A program made the position numbers and the translations under genes. From positions 58,973,598 through 59,037,597 of the forward strand of contig JBANSL010000020.1 in assembly GCA_037127255.1 (NCBI GenBank): DNA of 64,000 bases, in the 5' to 3' direction. This DNA comes from Persicaria tinctoria (taxonomy: Eukaryota; Streptophyta; Magnoliopsida; Caryophyllales; Polygonaceae). Below the pieces are notes generated by a model, which was given only the letters and a program-made list of their open reading frames with translations, was not told the origin of the DNA and searched no databases. Positions 11,591-22,471 of the stretch are shown here, one piece after another. Within the stretch, counting starts at the first letter, position 1; the number at the start of each line of letters is the position of its first letter.

Positions 11591-12162
11591 TCTATAAATC
11601 TGTTGGAGTAAGGACTAAATCTGTAAAACCAAATCTGTAAATACTAGATCTGTACTAATGCCTTATTTTTCCACTTTAGAGTTAACACATCTTTGGATGT
11701 TTAGATTTGATTTATTTTTAGGATTATTTGGATGTTTCGATTTAATAGTATTTTGCTATATAGACTTTTTCATATTATCATAATAAATATTATAATATAT
11801 ATATAATTTTGATAAATTTTGATAATATCTTCTAAAATATATAATATATTTTACAAATCGCGTGCGTCACGCACGGGTACTGCGCTAGTATAATACTAAA
11901 ACAGATGTGAAAGATACACGTGGCAGCCTCACCTTAAACCAAGGCTTACGTGACAGTTTTTCATTAAGTGTGGTCCCACCTATATAACTAACATAATTTA
12001 ATCCATTATTAATTAAAATAAATTTAACTCCCAAATTTTTTTTACCTGTTTGAATTGAAGATATTTAAATTTTTTTAATTAAATTAATCAATTAATTACT
12101 TTCTAATGTAAATTTTATTTATTTTTTCTCATTTATTTTCTGTTAAAACTTAATTAATATCT

Positions 12163-12372
12163 TTGTTATTTAGAAGATCATTGCCCAAGTTGAATTGGAG
12201 GAAGCCTGACGTGTTTGAGACGTTCGACGAAAACAAAGTGCTCAAGAAACGGGGATCCAACATTGTAATCGACCACTTTTCAGACGCTAAGTTAGATTTG
12301 TTGTTGAGTGATGACAATAAGTTATCCATTGATGGAATCTTGCTTCTTGATGCACATCTATTGCCGCAGTGA
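12163..12372 (+). other. Short open frame of unknown nature in the outer Helitron
   Basis: A 69-codon frame (start RRSLPKLNWRKPD after a non-ATG codon) that I do not recognise. Part of it, GATCATTGCCCAAGTTGAAT near 12177, is repeated at about 12411 outside the frame, which argues for repeat-derived DNA rather than a gene. Confidence 0.2.
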
Positions 12373-12558
12373 CTTCTCTCGATGCAAATGTCGATCCAGC
12401 ATTGTAGTCGATCATTGCCCAGGTTGAATTGGAGCTCTATCTTGATGCATATGTAGGAATGTTGAATTGGTGTTCTTCACATCACTGTTAATCTCCCAAA
12501 CATCAATGATTGTTGAATTATGTGGGTTTTACTATTTGATTCAAACATAGCAGTTGTT

Positions 12559-12975
12559 AAAATCCATCTTTTTTCTATTTACAAACAAAAAACGATTGTA
12601 ATCTCATTTTACCCGTTTTTGGTAAGATTTCTACTTATCTAGAAAATTTGGTGTGATTTTTTCTAATGAATTATTCATAAAATGATTTTTTGAAATCTAA
12701 TTTTTTTTTTTCTATTTACAAATAAAAAATATTGCAATCTCATTTTACCCGTATATGGTAGGATTTCTAATGCTATCTCAAAAAATTTGGTGGGATTTTT
12801 ACTGCTGAATTATTTATACAATGATTTGTTAAAATATAATGTTTATCTAATTATAAAAAAAAAATTACAATCTCATTTTACCCGTATTTGGTAGGATTTC
12901 TGCTATCTCAAAATTTTGGTGGCATTTTTATTGCTAAATTATTTATACAGTAATTTTTTAAAATCCAATATTTAT
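12559..12975 (+). repeat. Degenerate tandem repeat, period about 135 bp, three copies
   Basis: The succession TTTCTATTTACAAA, CAATCTCATTTTACCCGT, TTGGTAGGATTTCT, AAATTTGGTGGGATTTTT and GAATTATTTATACA occurs three times, starting near 12559, 12692 and 12833, with the beginning of a fourth near 12960. The unit diverges by insertions and substitutions. It lies in the interior of the outer Helitron. Confidence 0.75.
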
Positions 12976-13424
12976 CCATTTACATATAAAAGAAGTTCAT
13001 CATATATCTCTAATCACACTTGGTAGAGTTGATCTTATCGTGAAGAATGATAGGCAAGTTCATTTTTATATTTATTGATTTGTATATTTTGTTATTAGTT
13101 ATTTGTTTTACCACCTTTAATATTGAATTCTTTCACAAGAATCGTATATTGAAGTGACCTGTTGGTTCGAAATTATTTAAACAACTATATATATATACTT
13201 CAATTTCTTATTGTAAAAGATGTTGGACATAAGTTTCAAATCATATTTCTTATTTAACTATATTTATTGACCTTATTTCTCAATATTACCAATAATTATA
13301 ATTTCTAATGACCTTATTTCTCAATATTACCAATAATTATAGTTTTTTTATTGTACCTCGTGAACATGCATTCTTTACTTTTATATGTTTAACTTTTATT
13401 GTGTGTAGATGAGAGAATATTGTC

Positions 13425-13655
13425 AACTTTAATTTAGCCGATGTGACAACGTTGTATATAAATCCGATTTTTTCCGACACTAATGCATATCAAAGAAGGT
13501 AATGCGCGCCTTATATTTACTTATTTGTTGTATCTAATATTACTTAATATACCATCTTAATATGAACTATATTTATTTTACAGGTTTCTTAAACCCGACA
13601 ATACCTCCAAAACCAAAATTGTGCAACGAAGCTATGAATTCTCCAACATTGTGGA
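13425..13655 (+). pseudogene. Fragment of an RPA70-like C-terminal region
   Basis: Two exon-like blocks (to 13498, then from 13584) with GT-AG borders join in frame across LYINPIFSDTNAYQRR and FLKPDNTSKTKIVQRS. The frame then closes at a stop codon. The pattern resembles the C-terminal part of plant Helitron-borne RPA70-like proteins. With the larger relic at 9708-10806 it suggests that the Helitron lineage carried a complete RPA-like gene. The assignment is tentative. Confidence 0.45.
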
Positions 13656-13908
13656 TTAATGAAGTTATCGTGATCTATATAGCACACTTTTAATTATTGA
13701 TCGAAGATGTGAATCGAGCTAGTGAGCAAGACCAGTTTAGTATATTTATCATTTTGATGTTTGGATTTAATATTAATTTTCTATATCGTTTTCATATTAT
13801 CATAATATTATTATTATATATATAATGTACATAAATTATGATAATATCTTTTAGAACAACATAATATATTTTATAAATCCCATGCGTCGCGCACGGGTAC
13901 TGTACTAG

Positions 13909-15070
13909 TTTATATATTAAATGAGAAGTAATTATGCCACATGTCATCATTTTATGCCAAGTTATTTTAAGTTAGTCTATTTTCATAATAATCTATAAAT
14001 TTAAGGTAAATCAATTAGTCTATCAATTACTTGCCCTTTGTTTTATATATTTTATTATCTATCCATATATCTCAATCTATCCATATATATCTACCCATTA
14101 AAATTTATTATTATATATATACACATAAAAAATTCAAAATATAGTTATATCCATCAAAATATAAAAATCTTATTTAATTATCCAAAGTAAGATATTTGTT
14201 TCATAATTATAGATTAATTAAAGTTTTCATTTAACATCTCATTTTTAAAAAAATACATGATTTTTATTTCACTACCTTCCTTTCTATATCTACCTAATTT
14301 CTAATCTAATTAGTTTTTGATAAAATAAAATAAGAATTAACGTGTTAAATAAAATAATATAAGTTGTGTCTTTTTTTTTCTTTTCTTTTTTAATTAATAA
14401 AATTCATTCATCTATGCAAATTGAATTATATATATAACCCATAATCTTACAGTCTTGTGTCGTCTTCTTATGTAAAGATATTTTTGGTCATTTTTTCAAT
14501 TCATTATATACTCCATTTTCTAATCAGTGGTTCAATTCAAAATCTTGAATTAATATTAATGTTAATATATAATTTTAATGAAGTAATTTCGATGGGTGAC
14601 ATCATCACATTATTATAATTTTTTCCTTAATATATTCCATATTTTCTAACCAATGGGTTTAATTGAAAATATTGAATTAATATATAATCTATACATGTAT
14701 GTAGTTATATAATATGTTAAATTAAAAGCATGAGAATATCACATCTTATATATTCTCTCTTTCATCTAAGTGATTTTCATAAAATTATCTTTAGCTAAAT
14801 ATTTTAAATAATATTATAATGATAGTAATATTTTTTTTCTTTCCAATAAGATAATTTTAAAATATCTATATTTATATACTTCTTTAAATGAGAATCATTT
14901 TTAATTTTATCATCATATCATCACATTAATTATAGTTTTTTCAACCAATCAAATTATATATTTTTAATCTTATGCTCGCCTTTATTAAAATTTTATTTAA
15001 TTTTATAATATTAATTTGTCATATATATTATAATTTAAAAAAAAACGCGATGGCGCGGACACTGTACTAG
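13909..15070 (+). mobile_element. Probable third Helitron-type element
   Basis: AT-rich DNA ending in a short GC-rich hairpin-like stretch (around ACGCGATGGCGCGGACA) and CTGTACTAG at 15070 followed by T. This is the same layout as the two Helitron ends at 11888 and 13908. The 5' end is not clear: the sequence right after the outer Helitron does not start with TC. The outer Helitron may have landed in or beside it. No coding capacity is visible. Confidence 0.45.
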
Positions 15071-15145
15071 TTTTTTTGTTATTAAAAAAACACTTCAAGA
15101 CAGATTTGACGTGATATTTTCAAAATAAAAAATATTTTTCTCTAT

Positions 15146-16380
15146 TTTTTTTTTTGAAGCAAGATAAGAATTCGGTTCACTAGACAAGCCTAGTGAAACT
15201 GAGAGACCGAACAAGCCGGTGGGTGGATGGACTAACCATCATGTACAACAAAAGCAAATGACAGAATCAAAAGACATAAAGGAAATAACAAAAGCAAAAG
15301 ACAAAATAAAAGTACAAGCCATCCTACATTGAAAATCACAAACCAAAGAGACAAGCGAAACGATCGATCAAAGGGACGAAGCACACAGAGACCTCTGGGG
15401 AACACTAGCGGACACCTCAGATTATGGACTCTAACGAGCCATCAGATGTCAACGCACATCCACGACGCCATCAAACATGACAAATCAAACACCGCTCCAA
15501 GAAGCCTGCAACACAACAAGAACAGCACTGCACGACAACCCGAAAAACCGACACCAAGCCAAACCGTTATCCATAAAAACCCCAAAAATCCATCCCACCC
15601 CTCAAGGACGATAACAAGATCGTGGGCGACTACTAGGTAGTCTAAATAGAGGCGGAAGGAACAGACCAAGGCAGAGAAAATGAACAACAATCAACGGGCA
15701 AGGAGGCAGAAAAACAGATTGAAAATGGATTGGGGCCAAAACTCAGAAAGAAAACCCGATAGGCGAACTGGAGGGCACACGGAGGAGGGGCGGCAACCGA
15801 GGAGCAAGGGGACAACCGGAGCCAAAGGAATTAGCAACGGAGTACCACTCGGAGAAGCTGATGGCTAACGGAGAACTTAGAACGCGAGGGGCACCCGAAG
15901 GCACCACGCCGGAGAAGCTGATGGTCGAGGAGGGCGATGGTGGGAGTCGGAAGACCGAGGTGATCGGAGGAGCACCGGTGGGAGGCAACGGAGCGGAGGC
16001 GGTAGCTACGACGGCGGTAAGCCGAGGCGGAAGGAGTTGGACTCCTTAGATTGAGGGCGAGGTGAGCCGAGCACTGGCGATGAGGCAGGGAGGCGATGAA
16101 GGGAAGCCATGGTCATGACGGCGGCGGTAAACCACTGGCGATGAGGCGGGGTGGCGGCGACCGAGGACGGTGCTGAGAACGACGTTGAGGGGGGCCTCGA
16201 AAAGGGTGGATCCGAGGGAAGAGCTGATGCCAGAGTACGAGCGTCCCTGGAAGGGAGGCAGGCAGTGACCAAGGCTGGGTAGGCAGCGACAGGGATGCGG
16301 GGTGATGTTGAAGAAAGGGCGGCGGCCAGAAGAAACGCTCCCAAAAGAGAGCGTTTCCAAACCTAGTTTTTTTAAGACAT
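15146..16380 (-). mobile_element. Poly-A retroposon (non-LTR type) without recognisable ORF
   Basis: A 1235-bp insertion bounded by a 16-bp target duplication with one mismatch (AAATATTTTTCTCTAT at 15130-15145, AAATACTTTTCTCTAT at 16381-16396). It begins on the + strand with a T run, the poly-A tail of a minus-strand retroposon. Just inside the tail is a hairpin CACTAG-acaagc-CTAGTG. The 5' half (right side on +) is GC-rich with proline/serine-rich frames that look non-functional, and an inverted repeat around AAACGCTC and GAGCGTTT marks the 5' end. No reverse transcriptase is present. It is either a SINE/LINE derivative or a retroposed transcript. Confidence 0.7.
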
Positions 16381-16574
16381 AAATACTTTTCTCTATAACC
16401 CACTTAGAGCATCCCTAATAATTTTTTAATTTTGGAGATTTTAAAGTTTTTGAAAACTTTTGACCATTTTTTTGTCTGACATCTCTATCTCCAAAATAGG
16501 GAAATAGTAGAAACTCTACTATATACTTACCGCTCCAAAATAGAAAAATAATAGGAAAAATAGAGAAGTTTTTT

Positions 16575-17990
16575 TTAAGGCAAAATTGCACCAATATACC
16601 AAAAACCTCACCTTTTGGCAAAAGTAGCATTGCTACTGTCAAAATTGCAAGGGGGGAGGGATTGGTTATTTTTGCATTTTTTTGGGCAAAGCGTGTAGGA
16701 TGTTGCAGGTAAGTGGAAGGCTTGAATTTTAATTGTTTAAACTAATTTTTGGTCATTTTCAATTGTTAAAATTAAAAAAATAAATTTATTTTTGAACTTA
16801 ATTTAATTTTATCTATCTATAGATAGGGGTGTTATTCGAGTCGAATGAGCCGAGTAGTAAGCTGCTCATACTCGGCTCGGTACTGTTCAAGCTCGAGCTC
16901 GAGCTCGTCTCGAATTTTACTCGAGCTTAGAAGCAAGCTTGAACTCGGCTCACGAGTATAAATTTGAACAAGCTCGAGCTCGAGCTCGTTTTGCTCGTTT
17001 TTTGCCGAGCCGAGCTTGAGCTCGTGAGTTCGTTCGAGCTCGTTTAAGCTCGTGTTATTGTTTTACCTTGTTTTTGCTGGAAGTTCATTTCTGAGCTCGT
17101 TTTTTGCTCCTTTTTGGCTCGTTTCTGAGCTTGTTTTTGGCTCGTTAATGGAGACACACGGGAAGAAACCCTAAAACTAAAGGTGAAAAAGCCCAGGGGC
17201 AAAATTGTCCGAGTAATACGAGCTACTCGAGCTCGAGCTCGTACTCGGCTCGAGCTCGATTCGAGCTCAAGAGCTTGCTCGAACTCGGCTCTTTCAAATG
17301 TGAACGAGCTCGAGCCGAATCCGAGCGGCTCGTGTCCGTATAACACCCCTATCTATAGACACCCACTTTATATATGTTTATGGGGAAAAAAATTTTGAAG
17401 TGAGATTATTTTCTGGACAGAGAGATAAATACGGGACTTACATGCCAGTCAAATTAGTCAATACATTCTTCGTGCCACTAACGTCTATTTATGTGTCAGT
17501 ATATGTATATAACGTGCCAACTCTTTTGAGTCTAACAGATAAACCCAAGTTCGAATATTACAATTATCTTAACGTCTATCATGACAATCAACTACATGCC
17601 ACTCAATACGGTCGTTGTGCCACTAACGTTTATTTACGTGCCAATATATGAATTTCATGTGCCAACTCTCATGAATCCGACCGAGACACATATTCATTAT
17701 TATATATTGTATGATGGTGGTACAGTTCCCTTTATTTTTTTATTCTCCCTCCTCTGCAAATCTCTGTACACTCTTTCTCTGTCAATTGGGCATTTTTTCT
17801 TCTCTCTCCTATACAAATCTCTACACACATACTCTCACTCTGCAATTAATACTCCCCTCTCCACTTGCAACAATGGGTTAGATTACCCCCTATTTTTGCA
17901 AATTTTTAACTTTAATTGTTAGTTTTGCAAATTTCTCAAGGGGGGTGTTAGTTTTGCAAAACCCAAATTTTTTTGGTATATGTAATACCA
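16575..17990. mobile_element. Inverted-repeat DNA element, family unknown, copy 1
   Basis: The left end has TTGCACCAATATACCAAAAA followed by GGCAAAAGTAGCA. The right end, read back, has GGTATTACATATACC followed by GGTTTTGCAAAACTAACA. This gives degenerate terminal inverted repeats of about 45 bp. The interior carries GTGCCA-type words (CGTGCCAACTC, CATGCCACTC) shared with the copy at 19640-20735. A 528-bp hAT element (16824-17351) is nested inside. No target duplication was identified and no transposase is encoded. Confidence 0.5.
16824..17351. mobile_element. hAT element with TAGGGGTG ends, filled with CGAGCT words
   Basis: 528 bp between perfect 8-bp duplications TCTATAGA (16816-16823, 17352-17359). 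The ends are TAGGGGTGTTA and TAACACCCCTA, which resemble Ac-type hAT termini (TAGGGATG). More than half of the interior consists of reiterated GCTCGAGCTCG, CGGCTCG and GAGCCGAG words in both orientations. No transposase is encoded. Confidence 0.85.
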
Positions 17991-18713
17991 ATTACTCTTT
18001 TTTTAATCTGCAATATTCTTTAAAACTAAATAATTTTTAAATCGTTGGAATGAAAAGTCAATTCAATTTTAGCAAAAATAATTTAAAAAATATGTATTTT
18101 ATTTTAATTCGAAAAACATAAATATTTTGCACAAGTGCATTCAATTTAAAAGCGGTAAATGCTGGAGTTATGGGTAGAGTCCCACATTGAAAAATAGATG
18201 AAAACAAAACTAAAAATAGGGTGTTGATAGATACACCGTAATCCAAAGGTCAAAAATGCACATCCTTAAAGACGTGCAACCCTTCTGACTAATTAGCGTT
18301 TTAAAAAAATTAATTAACCCCTTATAACTATGCACGTTCTTAAGGACGTGCATGATTTGGGGTGTATATAGCGAACACGTAAAAATATAAGGGAAGGTGA
18401 AACCATTTAATCTTTTGTGTTAAAAGGTAGATCCCGATCTTGTAATAAAAAACAAAATATAAGGGAAGGTGAAACCATTTAATATGAGGGTCAGACACTT
18501 TTTTTTTTTTTTTGGTGATGGGTTTAGAGTTTATATTGTTAATTAGTTATTTTTTTAAAAGGGTCAAATGACCAATTTATCTATTTTTAGACTAAACTCA
18601 ATAAGATTTACTGATGTTTAGACATTTCTCCATATATTATCGTACCATTTTATGATTTTTATCGATCTTCTCGGTTAAGAATGAAACTGGGTTGCCAATT
18701 CATCAGTCTCGAT
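17991..18713. other. Intergenic DNA with small repeats
   Basis: No gene seen. A 30-bp direct repeat with AATATAAGGGAAGGTGAAAC occurs at about 18386 and 18457. A near-palindrome ATGCACGTTCTTAAGG/ACGTGCAT lies at about 18331-18354, with a related half at 18258. Confidence 0.5.
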
Positions 18714-19427
18714 TAGGGCTGGAAATCACCCGTGGGTGACCGACTCACCCGATTATACGGGTGAAAACCCGAAAAAAATTGGGTGATGGATGGGTGATGG
18801 GTGGGTGAAACGGGTGACGAGTCGGATGATGGATGATATATTTTTCACCCATTACCCGACCCACTTAACCACCCGTTAACCCACCCGATTATTTTAAAAA
18901 AATCCTAATAAAAAAAATAAAATATATATATAGCATGATATAACTACATATTAGTCATTTTCTAATTCTAACTTCTCTATTGTCTAATTGTTTTTGTGCA
19001 AAAAAAATCTAAAAAAAATATAAACTTATTTTATTTAACCCCACATCACATCTAGCACCGGACTATGAATCTAGCAACGGACTAAAATTCATCTCATTTG
19101 ATTTGATATTAAACTTTTAATACTAACATTTTAAGATGAGGATAGTGATATAATGTATGAGTAACCTTTTATACATTTAATAAGATTTCCACGTTAACGT
19201 GATTTGTGAAATTATCGAATATAATCGATTTCTAAGTATGTCTTGTGACTCATTTTCTTTTAATTTACTTCACCCGATTACTCACCCGACCCACCCGATT
19301 CACCCGACGGATCGGGTGATGTGTGAAACATTAGATGGACGGGTGATGGGTCGGGTGAATTTTTTTTGTGACCGGTTGGGTGGAAAAATGCTCCACCTAC
19401 CCATCACCCGATCCATTTCCACCCCTA
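18714..19427. mobile_element. hAT element with TAGGG ends, filled with CACCCG words
   Basis: 714 bp between GTCTCGAT (18706-18713) and GTCTCGAC (19428-19435), an 8-bp duplication with one mismatch. The ends are TAGGGCTGGAAAT and, read back, TAGGGGTGGAAAT. Subterminal regions are arrays of ACCCGACCCACCCG-like words and their complement (GGGTGATGGGTGGG). The central part is AT-rich. No transposase is seen. Confidence 0.8.
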
Positions 19428-19639
19428 GTCTCGACCCCTTATCAAAAAAAAAAAAAAAAAAAAAACCATCAGTCTCAATCTCCTTGCGTTCCTTTCGCGG
19501 GCTCGCATCAGCTAGCGTATACGCTAGGCTGAGTTATAATGAATTGATTTGTTTGTTGGAACCTGTGTTGAATTATAAAGGCTACATTTTATAGTCCTTC
19601 AATTTTTTATATTAAATACAAAATATTTTTATGCAAAAA

Positions 19640-20735
19640 TTAGAGTAATTTGTATTGAATATACCAAAATACATCGGTGTTTGCAAAAGTAACACCCCCC
19701 TAAAAAAATTGTAAAAGTAACAATGAGTCCACATTTTTTGCAAAAGTAACCGGTAAGAAGAGGAAAGAGAAAGGAGGTGGAGGGCAGAAGAGAGAGGTCT
19801 GCAAGTGTTAGCAGAGGAGAGAGGTGGAGGGGGGAGAGAGAGAGATGAATCCTTACATGAAAAAGGGAGAGAGAGAGAGAGAAGATCTTTAAATGCAGAT
19901 GATGAGAGAGGGAAAAATCAGCTTTTCGCAGAGGAGAGAGGTAGAGGAGAGAGGGAAAGTGGATGTGATGACATTGAAGCAAAATCTGAAATACGAACAA
20001 CCCAGTGATCAGTTGTATGCCAGCCAATAAGAAATACGTGCCAATAACTTAATATTGTGTGTCGACCAAACGTTAAACCGTGCCAGCAACTTAAGATTCT
20101 CCATCGTATGATTCGTGGACTTCATGGATTTGTTAGCAATTCGTAGGCATCGAAATATCATTGACATGAAATTTTATTTTTGTCACAAGTTTAGATGTTG
20201 GTGGCACGTAAATCATAATAACTGGCACATTAATTTTATCTGGCACGTAAAACAAATACTGTAAGCTTTCTTACCCATTTTCGTTAATATATGCTTTCTG
20301 GATTTGACACGTGCCACCATTTGTGTGGCATGTAATAATCAGTTGTTGTCCTGTATTTCCTATAGTCTGACATATAACTGCTAACTAGGACGACCTTTGC
20401 TTTCCGATCAGCTTTAATGACGGTTCTTTTACTTTCCCTCCCAATCATCTCTCCCTACTATTTTTTAGGCGGAAATTGTTTGTGTATTTAATGCATGTGG
20501 GGGCCGGCATTTAATGCACATATAATCCTCTCTATTCTCCCCTTTTCCACACAACTTCCCCTGACTTTCCTTTTCCTTTTGTTTTTTCACTTTGTTCACC
20601 TACAACCGGATGGAAAGGTAAAAAAAATATTGCAAAACTAGCATTTACTTCATCCCTTGCAATTTTTCCACTAGCAATGCTAGTTTTGCAAACTTGCCAT
20701 TTTTATGGTATAGTTTTGCAAATTTGCCCAAAAAT
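19640..20735. mobile_element. Inverted-repeat DNA element, family unknown, copy 2
   Basis: The left end GTATTGAATATACCAAAA with TTTGCAAAAGTAACACC and the right end, read back, TTTGCAAAACTATACCATAA with GCAAAACTAGCATTGC match the ends of the copy at 16575-17990. The interior again has GTGGCACGTAA, CGTGCCA and GGCATGTAA words. A purine-rich GAGAGAGG tract lies at 19745-19950. No protein is recognised. Confidence 0.5.
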
Positions 20736-20755
20736 TAAAACACCAATCACATAAC

Positions 20756-20845
20756 CAGTAGCATATGCAGGGTTGGGCGGGACCGGACAGTCGCCCACCC
20801 CGATCCGAAAAAAAATACAATAATATATATATTATGTAAAAAAAT
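20756..20845 (+). mobile_element. Truncated relative of the 3828-4231 hAT element
   Basis: CAGTAGCATATGCAGGG, GGGCGGGACCGGACAGTCGC and the following AAAAAAAATACAATAATATA align with the first 85 bp of the hAT element at 3828. The rest is missing, and the next sequence belongs to the inverted-repeat family. Confidence 0.65.
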
Positions 20846-21150
20846 TAAGAGTAAATAGCATTGAATATACCAAAAAAAATTCCGGGTTGCAAAAGTACAC
20901 CACCTCCTCTAAATTTTGCAAAAGTAGCGGTTGAACTTAAAAAAATGGCAAAAATAGTCGGTAAACACATTGTCTTTCATAGGTTAATCATAATAATGGA
21001 AGACTTTAAATGATGGGGAAGAGAGAGGGAGAGGAAAGAGAGAGGATACCCTGCAAAAGGGTGGTAGATGAGAGTGGGGGAGGAGAGAGAGAGGATACCC
21101 GGGAAATTTTGCATTAATATACCAAAAATAGATGGGGTTTTTGAGACTAC
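20846..21150 (+). repeat. Partial copies of the ATATACC/TTGCAAAAGTA family
   Basis: Two end fragments in the same orientation: GCATTGAATATACCAAAAAA near 20858 and GCATTAATATACCAAAAATA near 21109. A GAGAGAGG tract lies between them. This looks like one truncated copy interrupted by or joined to another. Confidence 0.45.
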
Positions 21151-21890
21151 GTATTTGAGACTATTCTAATTCATAGAATAGTTGATGCAAAAGCAGCATT
21201 GTATGTGACCAATTTTAAGTTGTTAAAATTGGGGGTTGAAAATAAAAACCTTGTACGAGGGTTGTTTAGTTTGGGGTTTTTTATTAATTGGGGGTTTAAA
21301 AAAAGCTTGTTTTTGAAGGTTTTTTTGGGTTTGGGGGTTTATTTGATTTAAAAAGACAAGTATACTCCTAATAACAACCAAATAAACTCCACTTTTTACA
21401 AATAAACACTTTTTCGTCTCTTACGGAGTTTATATTTTTTCATAAATTTTTAACTACTTTTTACTAACAGTTTACAAAATTTATCATGTTTATAATTTTA
21501 ATCAGTTTATTAACCCCGTCCCATACGAACCCTAAAGCTAGCTACTTCCCATTTACAAAACAAATTAATTAAGTCCAATTAATTTAAATGTACATATAGA
21601 TAAAAGTATTTATCAATTCAATTAAAATATTATTATCCAACCATATCTATACTCCTATAAATACGTGGAAGAGTTTGAGCAATCCGGACCGTTAATTGTT
21701 ATATGTGTTTTTATCCACGGCCTACATTCACTCTCCCCTCTACCTGCTTCCCTTACTTTTGCTGTTCAAATGAATCACAACCCTTCATCAGGAGTTATGT
21801 AAAATTTTCAAGGGTACTCCAGATCAAATGTGGAGTATAAAGTGTGATTTAACCTCAAAAGTTTGAATTTAAAATGATTTTTTTTCTTTA
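21151..21890. other. Intergenic DNA, nothing recognised
   Basis: AT-rich and G-run sequence such as TTTGGGGGTTTATTTG near 21330. No gene, RNA or clear element boundary is seen. Confidence 0.45.
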
Positions 21891-21957
21891 GATGGGCCTA
21901 TCCATCTTAACCCCTAATTACATTCGCATTTTCCTCACCCTTCTTCTCCATTCTCCG

Positions 21958-21989
<32 letters not shown>

Positions 21990-22175
21990 CGCTTCTGCTT
22001 CTTCATCTCTTTCTTTGCTTCTTGATTTTGATGGGCCTATTCATCTTTACTCGTAATTACATCCGCATTTTCCTCACCGCTTCTTCTCCATTCTTTGTCT
22101 TTGTCTCTCTCTCCCTCTCTCTCTCTCATGACGATTCTGCTTCTTCATCTCTTTCTTTGCTTCTTGATTTTGATT
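21891..22175 (+). repeat. Tandem duplication, 139-bp unit, with CT microsatellite
   Basis: GATGGGCCTATCCATCTT at 21891 recurs as GATGGGCCTATTCATCTT at 22030, and the following coding-free sequence matches through TTCTTTGCTTCTTGATTTTG. Each copy contains a (CT)n run, longer in the first (21956-21985). The second copy ends a few bases before a SINE target site. Confidence 0.8.
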
Positions 22176-22200
22176 TCTCGTTCTTCCGCTCGTTCTATTC

Positions 22201-22300
22201 TTTGGATTAGTAAATAAAGAGCGATCATATCCGGGGTTCGAACCGGAGATCTTTGGGTACTACCCGTAAGTCCTTTCTGGTTGAGCCATTCCGGACTGGT
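22201..22300 (-). mobile_element. tRNA-derived SINE, about 100 bp
   Basis: Read on the minus strand, it has an A-box-like TGGCTCAACCAGAAAGG and a B-box GGTTCGAACCCC, and ends in CTCTTTATTTA. A 14-bp duplication with one mismatch flanks it: CGCTCGTTCTATTC (22187-22200) and CGCTCGCTCTATTC (22301-22314). The same family occurs at 62287-62388. Confidence 0.75.
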
Positions 22301-22471
22301 CGCTCGCTCTATTCCACTCTCGCATGTATGACACCATTCTCTTCAGTGTCTCAATTTCTCCGACAACCGGTGCCTCTCAAAGTCTCAATTCAACTATCAA
22401 GTGAATCTGATAGTATTTCTCACTTTCCATGGATATCTCCCTCCGCTTGATTTCTTTTTTGCTTCTCTGCC

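Larger units (their letters stand above)
7852..11888 (+). mobile_element. Inner Helitron carrying an RPA-like gene relic
   Basis: 5' TC end at 7852 (7845 is an alternative). The 3' end is a hairpin CGTGCG-TCA-CGCACG followed by CTAG at 11885-11888, with host T after it. It is about 4.0 kb, AT-rich, with two internal direct duplications and the exons of a replication-protein-A-like gene (9708-10806). No Rep-helicase frame is visible. It is nested in a related Helitron, and the A^T junction rule holds on both sides. Confidence 0.7.
7835..13908 (+). mobile_element. Outer Helitron (split near its 5' end by another Helitron)
   Basis: It starts with TC at 7835, after an A. It is interrupted after 17 bp by the inner Helitron (7852-11888) and continues 11889-13908. 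The 3' end has a GC-rich short hairpin (around GCGTCGCGCACGG) followed by CTAG at 13905-13908 and then T, as expected for A^T Helitron insertion. Rejoining the two parts gives a 5' end that closely resembles that of the inner element (both read TATAATACTAAA). The last 100 bp are also very similar between the two. No Rep-helicase is encoded, so it is non-autonomous. Confidence 0.7.

Noticed and set aside
15442..16403. Several frames on both strands in 15.3-16.4 kb as host genes
   Set aside because: Overlapping GC-rich frames in all phases inside a retroposon bounded by a target duplication. No domain, no splice structure.
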